Source: an uncultured Duganella sp.
GTDB taxonomy: Bacteria; Pseudomonadota; Gammaproteobacteria; Burkholderiales; Burkholderiaceae
Length of the DNA: 60,394 nucleotides
NCBI GenBank assembly: GCA_946482635.1
Contig: CAMLSG010000005.1
Location: 1-60,394 of the forward strand
Direction of reading: 5' to 3'
The first letter of the stretch is position 1. The number at the start of each line of letters is the position of its first letter. The position numbers were made by a program, and so were the translations under genes. Of the stretch, positions 1 to 10,406 are shown one piece after another. The notes beneath the pieces were generated by a model, which ran no database searches, was not told the DNA's origin, and worked only from the letters and a program-made list of their open reading frames with translations.

Positions 1-73
1 GCGGCTGGCAGGAATCGAACCCACGACCCCTTGGTTCGTAGCCAAGTACTCTATCCAGCTGAGCTACAGCCGC
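1..73 (-). tRNA. tRNA-Arg (anticodon ACG)
   Basis: The reverse strand folds as a complete cloverleaf: a 7-bp acceptor stem (GCGGCTG with CAGCCGC), a D-arm with AGCTCAGCTGGATAGAG, an anticodon stem CTTGG/CCAAG enclosing the loop CTACGAA (anticodon ACG, read as inosine-CG in bacteria), and a T-arm with GGTTCGAATCC. The discriminator base and any encoded CCA lie just outside the window. Confidence 0.96.
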
Positions 74-85
74 TTAAGAAGCAGG

Positions 86-114
86 ATTATATCGCATGAA
101 TTTCGTTTTGGAAA
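86..114 (-). promoter_or_regulatory. Promoter of the tRNA-Arg gene
   Basis: On the reverse strand a perfect -10 hexamer TATAAT (86-91) lies 17 bp downstream of TTTCCA (109-114, four of six matches to TTGACA). The -10 is 12 bp from the mature tRNA 5' end, so transcription would start a few bases upstream of it, as is usual for tRNA genes. Confidence 0.7.
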
Positions 115-378
115 GCTTACGTTCTACTCAACTTTCCAAGGCGAAACCGGCGTTTCCGGCTCTTTCCTGCGCAGTATCCTGTGCAAGGAGGCAGCATTAT
201 ATGTGGGTGTTTCCGGCTTGTCCAGTCTCGCGAAACATTTTCTTTTATTGCTTTCCCGACATTATTACTTCATTCATGAAACGTATTTCTCTCATCATGA
301 ATCGAAATTGGATCTTCGTGCGGCAATGCAGCATCATTCACCTGTCTCCTCTATTCTCCTCCAAGAAAATAGAATTCG
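115..378. other. Gene-free AT-rich interval upstream of the sensor block
   Basis: I see no convincing protein gene here. Reading frames across it lack a ribosome-binding site and family resemblance, and composition is more AT-rich than the surrounding genes. It ends in a strong forward-strand terminator (379-406), so it may encode a small untranslated RNA, but no clear promoter could be fixed. Confidence 0.4.
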
Positions 379-406
379 GGCCCGCAGCTAGCGGGCCTTT
401 TTTTTT
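379..406 (+). terminator. Rho-independent terminator with no obvious upstream gene
   Basis: A perfect 7-bp GC stem (GGCCCGC / GCGGGCC, loop AGCTA) is followed directly by nine T residues. It is the only textbook intrinsic terminator in the window. Nothing annotated on the forward strand ends here, because the tRNA runs the other way. Confidence 0.85.
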
Positions 407-458
407 GCCGCCCTTGGTGTAGCATTGCCCATATTGACATCCCGGCACTGATACCGAC

Positions 459-1271
459 ATGGCGCAAATCGCAGGTGAAAGCATGGCAACCCAGGACTGG
501 TCGCGTGCCGACCTCGGCCCGCAGGAGAGCTGGCCCCCGGCCCTGCGGCTGGTGCTGGACATCATGCTCAACACGCCGCTGCCGATGCTGCTGATGTGGA
601 GCCGCCGGCAGATCATGCTCTACAACCAGGCCTACGCCAGCAATGTCGGCACCGCCAGCGCGGTGCCGCCCGGCGGCACAGTGCCTGCCATCCCCCCTTC
701 CGCCTGGAGCTGGAACGCACAAGCCATCGAGCAAGCCTGGAACGGGCAAAGCCTGGTCTTCCAGCGCCAGTCGCTCAAGCTGTGGCGCGGCGGCCAGATG
801 GCCGAAGCCAACTTCGACCTGCATTACACCCCGGTGCGCGGCGCCGACGACGCGGTAGCCGGCATCCTATGCACGCTGGCGCCGGCCAGCGCCGCCGCCC
901 TGCCCGCTGCGGCAGCCAATGACGGCCACCTGCGCATCCTGGTGGTGGAAGACAACCAGGATGCCCAATACCTGGTGTGCGAAATGCTGCGTGCCTTCGG
1001 CCATGAAGTGAGCGCCGCGGCCAACGGCGAAGCGGCGCTCGAATTGCTCGCCAAAGCCGAATACGATGTGCTGTTCAGCGACGTCAGCCTGCCAGGCATG
1101 AGCGGCGTCGAACTGGGCCGCACCGCCCTCAAGCGCCAGCCGCGCCTGCGCATCGTCTTTGCATCAGGCTACAGCCAGTCATTGACCAGCAACCTCGACT
1201 TCCCCGCCGTGTCCATGCAGAAGCCTTATGACATCGAGCAACTCCAACAGGTGTTGCAAGGTTTGCATTAG
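459..1271 (+). CDS. PAS-receiver protein without kinase domain
   Basis: 270 aa, cytoplasmic. Residues about 15-140 match the N-terminal PAS-like domain of bacterial sensor kinases (LGPQESWPPALR, then LMWSRRQIMLYNQAY). Residues about 158-268 form a CheY-like receiver: acidic pair EDN near 165, phospho-acceptor D208 in FSDVSLPG, conserved Lys in MQKPYD. No histidine kinase or output domain is present, so it probably senses a ligand and acts as a phosphate sink or partner for the kinase that follows 47 bp downstream on the same strand. An internal ATG at 483 (MATQDWSR) is an alternative start. Confidence 0.85.
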   Translation: MAQIAGESMATQDWSRADLGPQESWPPALRLVLDIMLNTPLPMLLMWSRRQIMLYNQAYASNVGTASAVPPGGTVPAIPPSAWSWNAQAIEQAWNGQSLVFQRQSLKLWRGGQMAEANFDLHYTPVRGADDAVAGILCTLAPASAAALPAAAANDGHLRILVVEDNQDAQYLVCEMLRAFGHEVSAAANGEAALELLAKAEYDVLFSDVSLPGMSGVELGRTALKRQPRLRIVFASGYSQSLTSNLDFPAVSMQKPYDIEQLQQVLQGLH

Positions 1272-1318
1272 GCAATAGTGCGGCGGCAAGTTGCTTGCCA
1301 AGGCTACAATCGAACGTT

Positions 1319-4063
1319 ATGAGTCCCGATCCCCGCACGCACAACGTACTGGATAGCATGGGTGACGGCTTTGCCGTCATTGCCCGGGACTGGACCGTCC
1401 AATACCTGAACCCGAAGGCGGCCGAATTGCTGCTGCCGCCAGTACCGCAGCTGCACGACCCGCGCGGCCAGCTGTTGTGGCAAGCGTTCCCAGCCCTGGC
1501 CCGCGGCGCGCTGGAAGCGCCGCTGCGGCGCACCCTCGAGCAAGGCTTGCCCGCCACTTGCGAGCTGCTCTACCAGCCCAGCCAGCGCTGGCTGGAAGTG
1601 CGCGCCTGGCCCTCCCCGCTGGGCATGACCTGCCTGCTGCTCGACATCCACCAGCGCAAGCTGCACGAGCGCGGCCTGCGTGAAAGCACCAACCGGCTGC
1701 AGGTGGCGCTGGCCGCCGGCCGCCTCGGCGATTGGGAATGGAGTGCCGCCACCAACCAGGTGCGCCTGGGCCGCCGTGCCGCGGAAATCTTCGAACTGCC
1801 GGCCGAAATCCCGATTACCTGGCCGGTGCTGCGCGACCGCATCGCGCCGGAAGACTTCGACGTGGTGGAGCAGGCCTTCGGCGATGCCGTCCAGTCGCGG
1901 CGCGATCTGAATGTCGAATGCCGCATCCGGCACCGCGACGGCAGCGTTTGCTGGCTGTCAGTGATCGGCCATGGCGATTTCAGCGACGACGGCCAGCTGC
2001 GCGGCGTGATCGGCATGGTGCAGGACATCACGGCGCGCAAGTCCACCGAAGACGCCTTGCGCAACAGCGAGGAAGAATTGCGCGCCCTGGCCAACAGCAT
2101 CCCGCAACTGGCCTGGATTGCCAGCAGCGACGGCGCCATGATGTGGTACAACGAGCGCTGGCAGGAATACACCGGCATGGACGACCAGCACATGCTGGGC
2201 GAAGGCTGGCGCCAGGTGTATGCGCCGGAAGCCATTCCCGCCATGCTGGCGCACTGGCGCGCGTCGGTGGAAACTGGCCGCCCGTTCGACATGGAATTCC
2301 CGATCCGTGCCCGCGACGGCCAGTACCGCTGGTTCCTGACGCGGGCCAATCCGATGCGCGATGCCAGCGGCCGCATCCTGCGCTGGTTCGGCACCAGCAC
2401 CGACGTCGACCAGGTCAAGCGCGTGCAGGAACAACTGCGCGATGAAACCAATATCCTGGAACTGCTGAACAGCACCGGCACCGCGCTGGTCCAGAACCGC
2501 GACCTGCATTCCTTGCTGCAGGACGTGACCGATGCCGCCACCAGCATCTCCGGCGCGCGCTTCGGCGCCTTCTTCTATCACGGCGCCGACGCCGATGGCG
2601 GCAAGCAGGCCATGCATACGCTGTCCGGGGCGCCGCCCGACGACTTCCAGGGCCTGCCGCATCCGCAAGTGCGCAGCGGCCTCGCCGTGCCGGTGCTGGC
2701 CCGCGCCGGCGAAGTGGTGGGCACGCTGTTCTTCGGCCATCCCGAGCCGAATATGTTCAACGAGCGCACCGAACGCATTGTCAGCGGCGTGGCGGCCCAG
2801 GCCGGCATCGCAATCGACAATGCGCGCATGGTGGACGCGGCCCAGCGCGCCGCCGAAGAGCGCAAGGTGCTGCTGGACCGCGAGCGCAATGCACGGGCGG
2901 AAGCCGAGCGCAGCAGCCAGATGAAGGACGAGTTCCTGGCCACGCTGTCGCACGAACTGCGCACGCCCCTGACTGCCATCCTGGGTTGGGCGCAGGTCCT
3001 GCGGCGCGGCAACCGCACGCCGGAAGAACAGGTGCGCGGGCTGGAAACCATCGAACGCAATGCCCGCGCCCAGGCGCAGCTGATCGAAGACTTGCTCGAC
3101 ATGGGCCGCATCACCTCCGGCAAGGTCTTGCTGGACATGAAGCTGCTGATGCCGTCAGTGGTGGTCGATGCCGCGCTGGAAGCGGTGCGGCCGGCGGCCG
3201 AAGCCAAGGGCATCCGCCTCGAACGCGACTTTTCCCCGACCGGCCATCTGGCGGGCGATGCCAACCGGCTGCAGCAAGTGGTGTGGAACCTGCTGACCAA
3301 CGCCCTCAAGTTCACGCCGCGCGGCGGCACGGTGCGCGCCTCGGTCTGGGCGCATGAGGGCCACGTCGACATCACGGTCACCGACAACGGCCTCGGCATC
3401 CGCCATGAATTCCTGCCTTATGTCTTCGAACGTTTCCGCCAGGCCGACGCTTCGACCACGCGCCGGCACGGCGGCCTCGGCCTGGGCCTGTCCATCGTCA
3501 AGCACCTGGTGGAGCAGCATGGCGGCACCGTCTCGGCCGCCAGCGAGGGAGAAGGCATGGGTTCAAGCTTCAGCGTGCGCCTGCCGCTGGCAAGCGGCGA
3601 AATCCGCGCCTCGCGCATGCACAGCCCGCCGCGCAGCGAGAGCGTGCCCTTGCCGGATATGGGCTTGCGCAACCTGGGCGGCCTGAAAGTGTTGCTGGTG
3701 GACGACGAGGCCGATGCACGCGAACTGATCAGTCGAATTTTGCGCGATTGCAACTGTGAAGTGCAGCCCGCCGCCAACGCCGCCGAAGCCATTGCCCTGG
3801 CCCGTGCCAACCGCTATGACTTGCTGGTCAGCGACATCGGCATGCCCGATGTTGACGGATTTGAATTATTGTCACGCATTCGCGCCCTCGGCCCGGCCCG
3901 CGGCGGCGCCCTGCCCGCCATCGCCCTGACCGCCTTTGCCCGTCCGGAAGACCGCCTCACCGCGCTCGAATCGGGCTTTCTCGACCACGTGCCGAAACCC
4001 ATAGAACCTTCTGAATTAATAGCAACTATTGAGCGTGTTAGCCACGCCAGCAAGAGTGGTTGA
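1319..4063 (+). CDS. Hybrid sensor histidine kinase (PAS-PAS-PAS-GAF-HisKA-HATPase-receiver)
   Basis: 914 aa, no membrane segment, so a cytoplasmic sensor. Domains in order: PAS about 10-110; PAS about 130-245 (ending in DITARKSTEDAL); PAS about 250-370 (AWIASSDGAMMWYNERW); GAF about 390-505; HisKA with phospho-His in ATLSHELRTPLTAIL near 545; HATPase with NLLTNALKFTPRGG, DNGLGI and GGLGLGLSI; C-terminal receiver with LLVDDEADAR and SDIGMPDVDG. I chose the ATG at 1319 over an in-frame TTG at 1295 because the latter sits in the spacer after the previous gene. It is 21 bp from the following receiver-GGDEF gene, suggesting one operon ending in c-di-GMP output. Confidence 0.92.
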   Translation: MSPDPRTHNVLDSMGDGFAVIARDWTVQYLNPKAAELLLPPVPQLHDPRGQLLWQAFPALARGALEAPLRRTLEQGLPATCELLYQPSQRWLEVRAWPSPLGMTCLLLDIHQRKLHERGLRESTNRLQVALAAGRLGDWEWSAATNQVRLGRRAAEIFELPAEIPITWPVLRDRIAPEDFDVVEQAFGDAVQSRRDLNVECRIRHRDGSVCWLSVIGHGDFSDDGQLRGVIGMVQDITARKSTEDALRNSEEELRALANSIPQLAWIASSDGAMMWYNERWQEYTGMDDQHMLGEGWRQVYAPEAIPAMLAHWRASVETGRPFDMEFPIRARDGQYRWFLTRANPMRDASGRILRWFGTSTDVDQVKRVQEQLRDETNILELLNSTGTALVQNRDLHSLLQDVTDAATSISGARFGAFFYHGADADGGKQAMHTLSGAPPDDFQGLPHPQVRSGLAVPVLARAGEVVGTLFFGHPEPNMFNERTERIVSGVAAQAGIAIDNARMVDAAQRAAEERKVLLDRERNARAEAERSSQMKDEFLATLSHELRTPLTAILGWAQVLRRGNRTPEEQVRGLETIERNARAQAQLIEDLLDMGRITSGKVLLDMKLLMPSVVVDAALEAVRPAAEAKGIRLERDFSPTGHLAGDANRLQQVVWNLLTNALKFTPRGGTVRASVWAHEGHVDITVTDNGLGIRHEFLPYVFERFRQADASTTRRHGGLGLGLSIVKHLVEQHGGTVSAASEGEGMGSSFSVRLPLASGEIRASRMHSPPRSESVPLPDMGLRNLGGLKVLLVDDEADARELISRILRDCNCEVQPAANAAEAIALARANRYDLLVSDIGMPDVDGFELLSRIRALGPARGGALPAIALTAFARPEDRLTALESGFLDHVPKPIEPSELIATIERVSHASKSG

Positions 4064-4084
4064 GGACTACCCGAGCACGGGAAA

Positions 4085-5161
4085 ATGTCCTACAAGAAAC
4101 TGGCGAAATCTTTGCTAGACTGGTTAATGACACGTGCGCCACGGCAAACTGTCGCAAGCTACACTGAGAGTCCAGTTCCCGAGACCGCCATGCCAAGCCC
4201 TGATGAGATCCTGAATGCCAAGATCTTGGTAGTTGACGATTGTGCAGATAACATCGACCTGATGTTGGAAATCCTGCGCGATGCCGGTTACACCAACGTG
4301 ACGGCCACCATGCTGCCGGAGCAGGTTTGCCCCCTGCACCGCCAGCATCGTTACGATCTGATCTTGCTTGATCTGCAAATGCCGGAACTGAACGGCTTCC
4401 AGGTCATGAAGGGTTTGAAAGAAATCGAGCAGGAAGGCTACCTGCCGGTGCTGGCCCTGACCGCCCAGCCCAGCTTCAAGATTGCCGCGCTGGAAGCGGG
4501 CGCGCGCGACTTCATCAGCAAACCTTTCGACCTGCTCGAAGTGCACAAGCGCATCCACAATATGCTGGAGGTGCGCCTGCTGTACAAGGAACTGGCTTCC
4601 TACAGCAAGCAGCAGCAGGAACTGGCCTTGCACGACCCATTGACCGGCCTGCCCAACCGGCGCCTGCTGGAAGACCGCATTGCCACGGCCCTGCAGCACG
4701 CCGCGCGCCAGCAGCGCCGCGCCGCCGTGATGTACCTCGACCTCGACGGCTTCAAGGCCATCAACGATACCCACGGCCATGCCTATGGCGACGAAATTCT
4801 CAAGCAGGTGGCGCAGCGCCTGGTCAACTCCGCGCGCAAGGAAGATACCGTGGCGCGTATCGGCGGCGATGAATTCGTCATCGTGCTGGGCGAAGTCGGC
4901 ACCCTGGCCGACGCGCAGGAACCGGCCAGCAAGCTGATCGAAGTGGTGGCCCAGCCCTACCAGGTCAACGGCCTGACGCTGCAACTGTCGACCAGCCTCG
5001 GCATCGCACTCTACCCTGACGATGCCAGCACGGTCGACAACCTCATGCATGTGGCCGACGCCGCGCTGTACGAAGCCAAGCGCACCGGCAAGAACCGCTA
5101 CTGCGCGGCGGCCCACACCGAGGCCGTGACGGGATCGCAGGTCCACGTGACCGCGGCCTGA
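4085..5161 (+). CDS. Response regulator diguanylate cyclase (REC-GGDEF)
   Basis: 358 aa. A receiver domain (about 45-160, phospho-acceptor D96 in LLDLQMPELNG, Lys in ISKPFD) is joined to a GGDEF domain (about 180-340; DPLTGLPNRR, catalytic GGDEF at 260-264). The product-inhibition I-site RxxD (RKED, 251-254) is intact, five residues before GGDEF. It should convert two GTP to c-di-GMP when phosphorylated, and the upstream hybrid kinase is the likely donor. The first 35 residues are not conserved domain; a start at the internal ATG at 4190 (MPSPDEIL) is possible. Confidence 0.9.
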   Translation: MSYKKLAKSLLDWLMTRAPRQTVASYTESPVPETAMPSPDEILNAKILVVDDCADNIDLMLEILRDAGYTNVTATMLPEQVCPLHRQHRYDLILLDLQMPELNGFQVMKGLKEIEQEGYLPVLALTAQPSFKIAALEAGARDFISKPFDLLEVHKRIHNMLEVRLLYKELASYSKQQQELALHDPLTGLPNRRLLEDRIATALQHAARQQRRAAVMYLDLDGFKAINDTHGHAYGDEILKQVAQRLVNSARKEDTVARIGGDEFVIVLGEVGTLADAQEPASKLIEVVAQPYQVNGLTLQLSTSLGIALYPDDASTVDNLMHVADAALYEAKRTGKNRYCAAAHTEAVTGSQVHVTAA

Positions 5162-5174
5162 GGCGCCAGGCCGC
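5153..5174. terminator. GC-rich hairpin between converging genes
   Basis: GCGGCCTG and CAGGCCGC form a perfect 8-bp stem around the loop AGGCGC. It overlaps the stop codon of the diguanylate cyclase gene and lies between two genes that converge. There is no T-tract, so it is at best a weak or Rho-assisted bidirectional terminator. Confidence 0.35.
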
Positions 5175-5181
5175 CTGACGG

Positions 5182-7353
<2,172 letters not shown>

Positions 7354-7848
7354 TCAGGCCCGCACGCGGCCAGCCTGGCTGCCGCGCGCCTGCGGCATGA
7401 GCGGCGGGACGAAGTCGATTTCATCCTTGCGCGCTTCGATCTCGCGCCCCATGGCTTGCAGGTCGAGGTTGGCTTTTTTCGCCAGCGGGAACATCTCGCC
7501 CTCTTCCTCCTTGACGTGGTGGTTGATGTACTCGCCCAGCACCTTGACCTTGGCATCGAACAGTTCGTCATGCGGGTCCATCTCGCCGATCTGCGCGATC
7601 AGGTCCTTGGCGCTCGAATGCTCGACCGTTGCCTCGTCGACCAGGTCCTCGGCCTCTTTGGAGGCCGCGCGCACCGCCGGGTAGAAAATTTCTTCTTCCG
7701 CCGTGGCATGTTTGGTCAGCTCCAGGCAAATCCTGTCGGCTAGCTTCTTCTTGCTGGTGAAGGCACGGTCGCCCAGCCCCTCGAACTCCTTGAACATCGC
7801 TTTCACGTTGGCATGGTCCTGTTTCAACAAAGCAATGGCGTCTTTCAT
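7354..7848 (-). CDS. Hemerythrin HHE-domain protein
   Basis: 164 aa, all helical. Two HHE repeats carry the di-iron ligand pattern: LLKQDHANVK, LTKHATAEEEIFYP, EHSSAKD, and NHHVKEEEGEMFP. This family binds O2 or NO or stores iron as a soluble cytoplasmic protein. It converges with the hybrid kinase gene end-to-end and diverges from a small histidine kinase. AGGAG lies 8 bases before the start. It is the first of three unrelated hemerythrin-type genes in the window. Confidence 0.9.
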   Translation of the reverse strand: MKDAIALLKQDHANVKAMFKEFEGLGDRAFTSKKKLADRICLELTKHATAEEEIFYPAVRAASKEAEDLVDEATVEHSSAKDLIAQIGEMDPHDELFDAKVKVLGEYINHHVKEEEGEMFPLAKKANLDLQAMGREIEARKDEIDFVPPLMPQARGSQAGRVRA

Positions 7849-7876
7849 TTTGCATCTCCTCTGGTGAGCTGCCAGA

Positions 7877-7904
7877 TTGACAGGCGCACTGCTGGCTGTA
7901 TGTG
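7877..7904 (+). promoter_or_regulatory. Candidate promoter of the HisKA_3 kinase gene
   Basis: A perfect -35 TTGACA (7877-7882), a 16-bp spacer, then TATGTG (7899-7904, four of six). It lies about 60 bp upstream of the kinase start at 7964, in the divergent spacer. Confidence 0.4.
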
Positions 7905-7963
7905 CGCCACCCCACGACCATCCTCATGTATGATCAAGGCAATAAACATGGACTACCAAAAAT

Positions 7964-8647
7964 ATGTCTGCTCACACGGACGCCGCTGAACTTCGGGAGC
8001 TGCTCGGTTACGTCAACAATTGCTGGGACGATGAGCGGCGCGCCTTGTCGCGCCAGATGCACGACAGCCTGGGTTCCTCGCTGACGGCCCTGACCATGCA
8101 CCTGGGCCTGCTCACCTCGAAGTTGCCGCAAGAGCCCGCCCTGCTCGACCGCGCGGCGCAGATGAAGAACCTGCTGCACAACATCATCGAGACCAACCGC
8201 GGCATGCAGCACAAGCTATGGAACGACAAGCTCGAATTCCTCGGCTTGCGGGTGGCACTGGGCGAACTGGTCGCCCAGTTCGGCGCAGAACACCTGATGA
8301 AAGCCCAATGCAGCCTGCCCGAAGACGAGCCGGCCTGCCCGCGCGCGCACCGCGTGGTGCTGCTGCGCGCTGCCGAAGAAGGCTTGCGCAATGTGGCGAC
8401 GCACGCGCGCGCCAGCAGCGTCGACGTGATTGTCGACGATATGGACGACAGCATTGCGCTGATCGTGAAGGATAACGGTGTTGGCCTGGGCCAGGCAGCC
8501 GTGGCAGACAGCGACTGGCACCAGCACCACGGTTTGCGCATGATCCGCGAACGCGCCATCTTCCTCGGCGGCGCGCTGTCGCTGGCCGCCAATGGCAAGC
8601 AAGGTGCGATCCTGACTGTTACCCTGCCCAAGCCGCCGGTAAGCTGA
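7964..8647 (+). CDS. Stand-alone histidine kinase core (HisKA_3-HATPase)
   Basis: 227 aa, without any sensory or membrane domain. The dimerisation domain of the NarX/DegS class has its phospho-acceptor in RQMHDSLGSSLTAL near residue 38, and the ATPase domain has RAAEEGLRN, VKDNGVGL and GLRMIRERAIFLGGAL. Kinases of this class normally phosphorylate NarL/LuxR-type regulators, but none is encoded nearby. The lack of a sensor suggests that it is controlled by a partner protein. The ribosome-binding site is weak. Confidence 0.87.
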   Translation: MSAHTDAAELRELLGYVNNCWDDERRALSRQMHDSLGSSLTALTMHLGLLTSKLPQEPALLDRAAQMKNLLHNIIETNRGMQHKLWNDKLEFLGLRVALGELVAQFGAEHLMKAQCSLPEDEPACPRAHRVVLLRAAEEGLRNVATHARASSVDVIVDDMDDSIALIVKDNGVGLGQAAVADSDWHQHHGLRMIRERAIFLGGALSLAANGKQGAILTVTLPKPPVS

Positions 8648-8650
8648 GGC

Positions 8651-9055
8651 CTAGCGCTTGCCGCTGCGTTTCAACGCCATCCAGGCCGAAAGCGGCAACG
8701 CCAGCGCACCAATCCCGAACCAGAGCCACATTGGCACGTAGAAGCCGTGTTCCTGCTCGTATGCCACGGCCGGCGCGACGGCGCGATGCACGTCCGGCGC
8801 CGCAGGGTTGTAATACACCGTGACGGCTTCGCCGAGCTTGCGCCGGCCGCAACTGGCCGCTTCGCGCACCGGGCCACGCCGGCGCTTGCCTTCCAGTTCG
8901 AACTCATACCACCATTGGCCATTGTGGCACTCGAGCACAGCCACATGGCCGGCTGCTGCCGCATGATGGCGCGACAGCTCGGCCAGCTCAGTGGCGCGGT
9001 TGTAGCATCCGCCGAGCAGCGCTGCAGCGGCAGTGCCTGCCAGCAGCGCCCTCAA
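8651..9055 (-). CDS. DUF3592-type lipoprotein with C-terminal membrane helix
   Basis: 134 aa from a TTG start that overlaps the stop codon of ndh (shared TTGA), implying translational coupling. The N-terminus is a lipoprotein signal (RALLAGTAAAALLGGC, lipobox LGGC, Cys17). A DUF3592-like beta segment follows (HNGQWWYEFELEGKRRRG, then GEAVTVYYNPAAPDVHRA). Near the C-terminus is a transmembrane stretch, about 110-130 (LWFGIGALALPLSAWMAL). The family's role is unknown; position suggests a link to respiratory-chain or envelope function. Longer frames upstream lie antisense-shifted inside ndh and are not used. Confidence 0.65.
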   Translation of the reverse strand: MRALLAGTAAAALLGGCYNRATELAELSRHHAAAAGHVAVLECHNGQWWYEFELEGKRRRGPVREAASCGRRKLGEAVTVYYNPAAPDVHRAVAPAVAYEQEHGFYVPMWLWFGIGALALPLSAWMALKRSGKR

Positions 9056-10350
9056 TGCAGCTTGACCAGCGGCGTGGCCCGTTTGACGAGGAAGCGCGCC
9101 ACGGCCAGCACGCCGGTGCGGATGGTGCCGAGCACCGCCTGGTGATGCAGCAGGTGCAGGCTGACGTACATCATGCGCGCGAAAAAGCCTTCGACGAACC
9201 AGCTGAAGCCGCGCAGCGATCCCATCAGGCTGCCGACCGAAGTCGACTGGCCGAACGAGACCAGCGAACCGTAATCGCGGTAGGCGTAAGGCTTGGCTTG
9301 CGGCGCCTTGCCCTTCGCCTGGCGCATGAAAGTCTCCAGCAGGTAGTCGGCCTGCTGGTGCGCGGCCTGGGCGCGCGGCGGCACCGGCTTGCCGTCGGCG
9401 CCCATGCATTGCGCGCAATCGCCCAGCGCATAAACGCCGGGCACTCCTTTGACCTGCAGTTCGCCGGTCACTTCAATCTGGCCGCCCTTGGCCGTTGGCA
9501 GCCCAAGCGAGGCCAGGAAGGCTGGCGCCTTGATGCCGGCAGCCCAGACCACGATGTCCGACGGGTAGCGCTGCTCGCCGACCGATACATGGTCTTCCGC
9601 AATCGCGGTTACGCGGCAATCGGTCACAACCTTAATGCCGCGTTCGTTGAGCAGCTTCAGCGCCGCGCCTGAAACGCGTTCGGGCAACGGCGCCAGGATG
9701 CGCGGCGCGCCTTCCAGCAAGGTGATGCGCACGTCGCGGACCGGGTCGAGGTGGCCGAAGCCATACGAGGTGTAGACGCCGCTGGCTTCGCGCAGTTCGG
9801 CCGCCAGTTCGACGCCGGTCGCCCCGCCGCCGATGATCACGACGTCGACGCCGGAAGCGCCCTGCTGGGCACCCTTCTGCAGCGCGGCGCGCGTCAGCAG
9901 CTTGAGCAGGGTCAGGCGGAAGCGCTCCGCATCTTCGGTCGCGTTCAGGGAAATGGTATGTTCGGCCGCGCCTGGCACGCCGAAATAATTGGAGGTGCTG
10001 CCGACAGCCATCACCAGCGATTCATAGCCGATGCTGCGCTCGGGCAGGACGGTTTCGCCGCCCTCGCTGGTAATTGCCGCGACGGTGATTTGCTTGCCGG
10101 CGCTGTCCAGCGCCGTCATGGCGCCATAGACATAGGTGAAGCCATTGTCGTGCGCCAGCATCTGGTAGGACAGGCCTTCCTGGTGGATGTCCAGGGTGCC
10201 GGCCGCCACCTCATGCAGCGAAGGCTTCCAGATGTGGTAAAGCCGGCTATCGACCAGCATCACCTGTTGCGGGCCGAGCTTGCGGCCCAGTTTGCAGGCC
10301 AGCTCAAGGCCGCCCGCCCCTCCACCTACGATCACATATTTGCTCTGCAA
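9052..10350 (-). CDS. ndh: Type II NADH:quinone oxidoreductase
   Basis: 432 aa, the usual length. It shows an N-terminal FAD-binding motif (VIVGGGAGGLELA), a second Rossmann motif for NADH (VVIIGGGATGVELAAEL), and the late FAD contact GVYALGDCAQ. The C-terminal amphipathic region (about 380-430) would attach the enzyme to the inner membrane face. It oxidises NADH and reduces quinone without pumping protons. AGGAG precedes the ATG. The lipoprotein gene downstream is coupled to it. Confidence 0.93.
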   Translation of the reverse strand: MQSKYVIVGGGAGGLELACKLGRKLGPQQVMLVDSRLYHIWKPSLHEVAAGTLDIHQEGLSYQMLAHDNGFTYVYGAMTALDSAGKQITVAAITSEGGETVLPERSIGYESLVMAVGSTSNYFGVPGAAEHTISLNATEDAERFRLTLLKLLTRAALQKGAQQGASGVDVVIIGGGATGVELAAELREASGVYTSYGFGHLDPVRDVRITLLEGAPRILAPLPERVSGAALKLLNERGIKVVTDCRVTAIAEDHVSVGEQRYPSDIVVWAAGIKAPAFLASLGLPTAKGGQIEVTGELQVKGVPGVYALGDCAQCMGADGKPVPPRAQAAHQQADYLLETFMRQAKGKAPQAKPYAYRDYGSLVSFGQSTSVGSLMGSLRGFSWFVEGFFARMMYVSLHLLHHQAVLGTIRTGVLAVARFLVKRATPLVKLH

Positions 10351-10406
10351 ACAGTTCTCCTGATATCGGTGGGGGGGCGGGTTGCCAGCCCGGCTACGCC
10401 ACCGGG

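Noticed and set aside
96..422. A 108-codon forward frame after the tRNA
   Set aside because: It crosses the terminator hairpin, has no ribosome site and resembles no family.
7922..7937. A possible FNR box upstream of the HisKA_3 kinase (ATCAA half)
   Set aside because: Only one half matches; the other (TCATG) is too degenerate.
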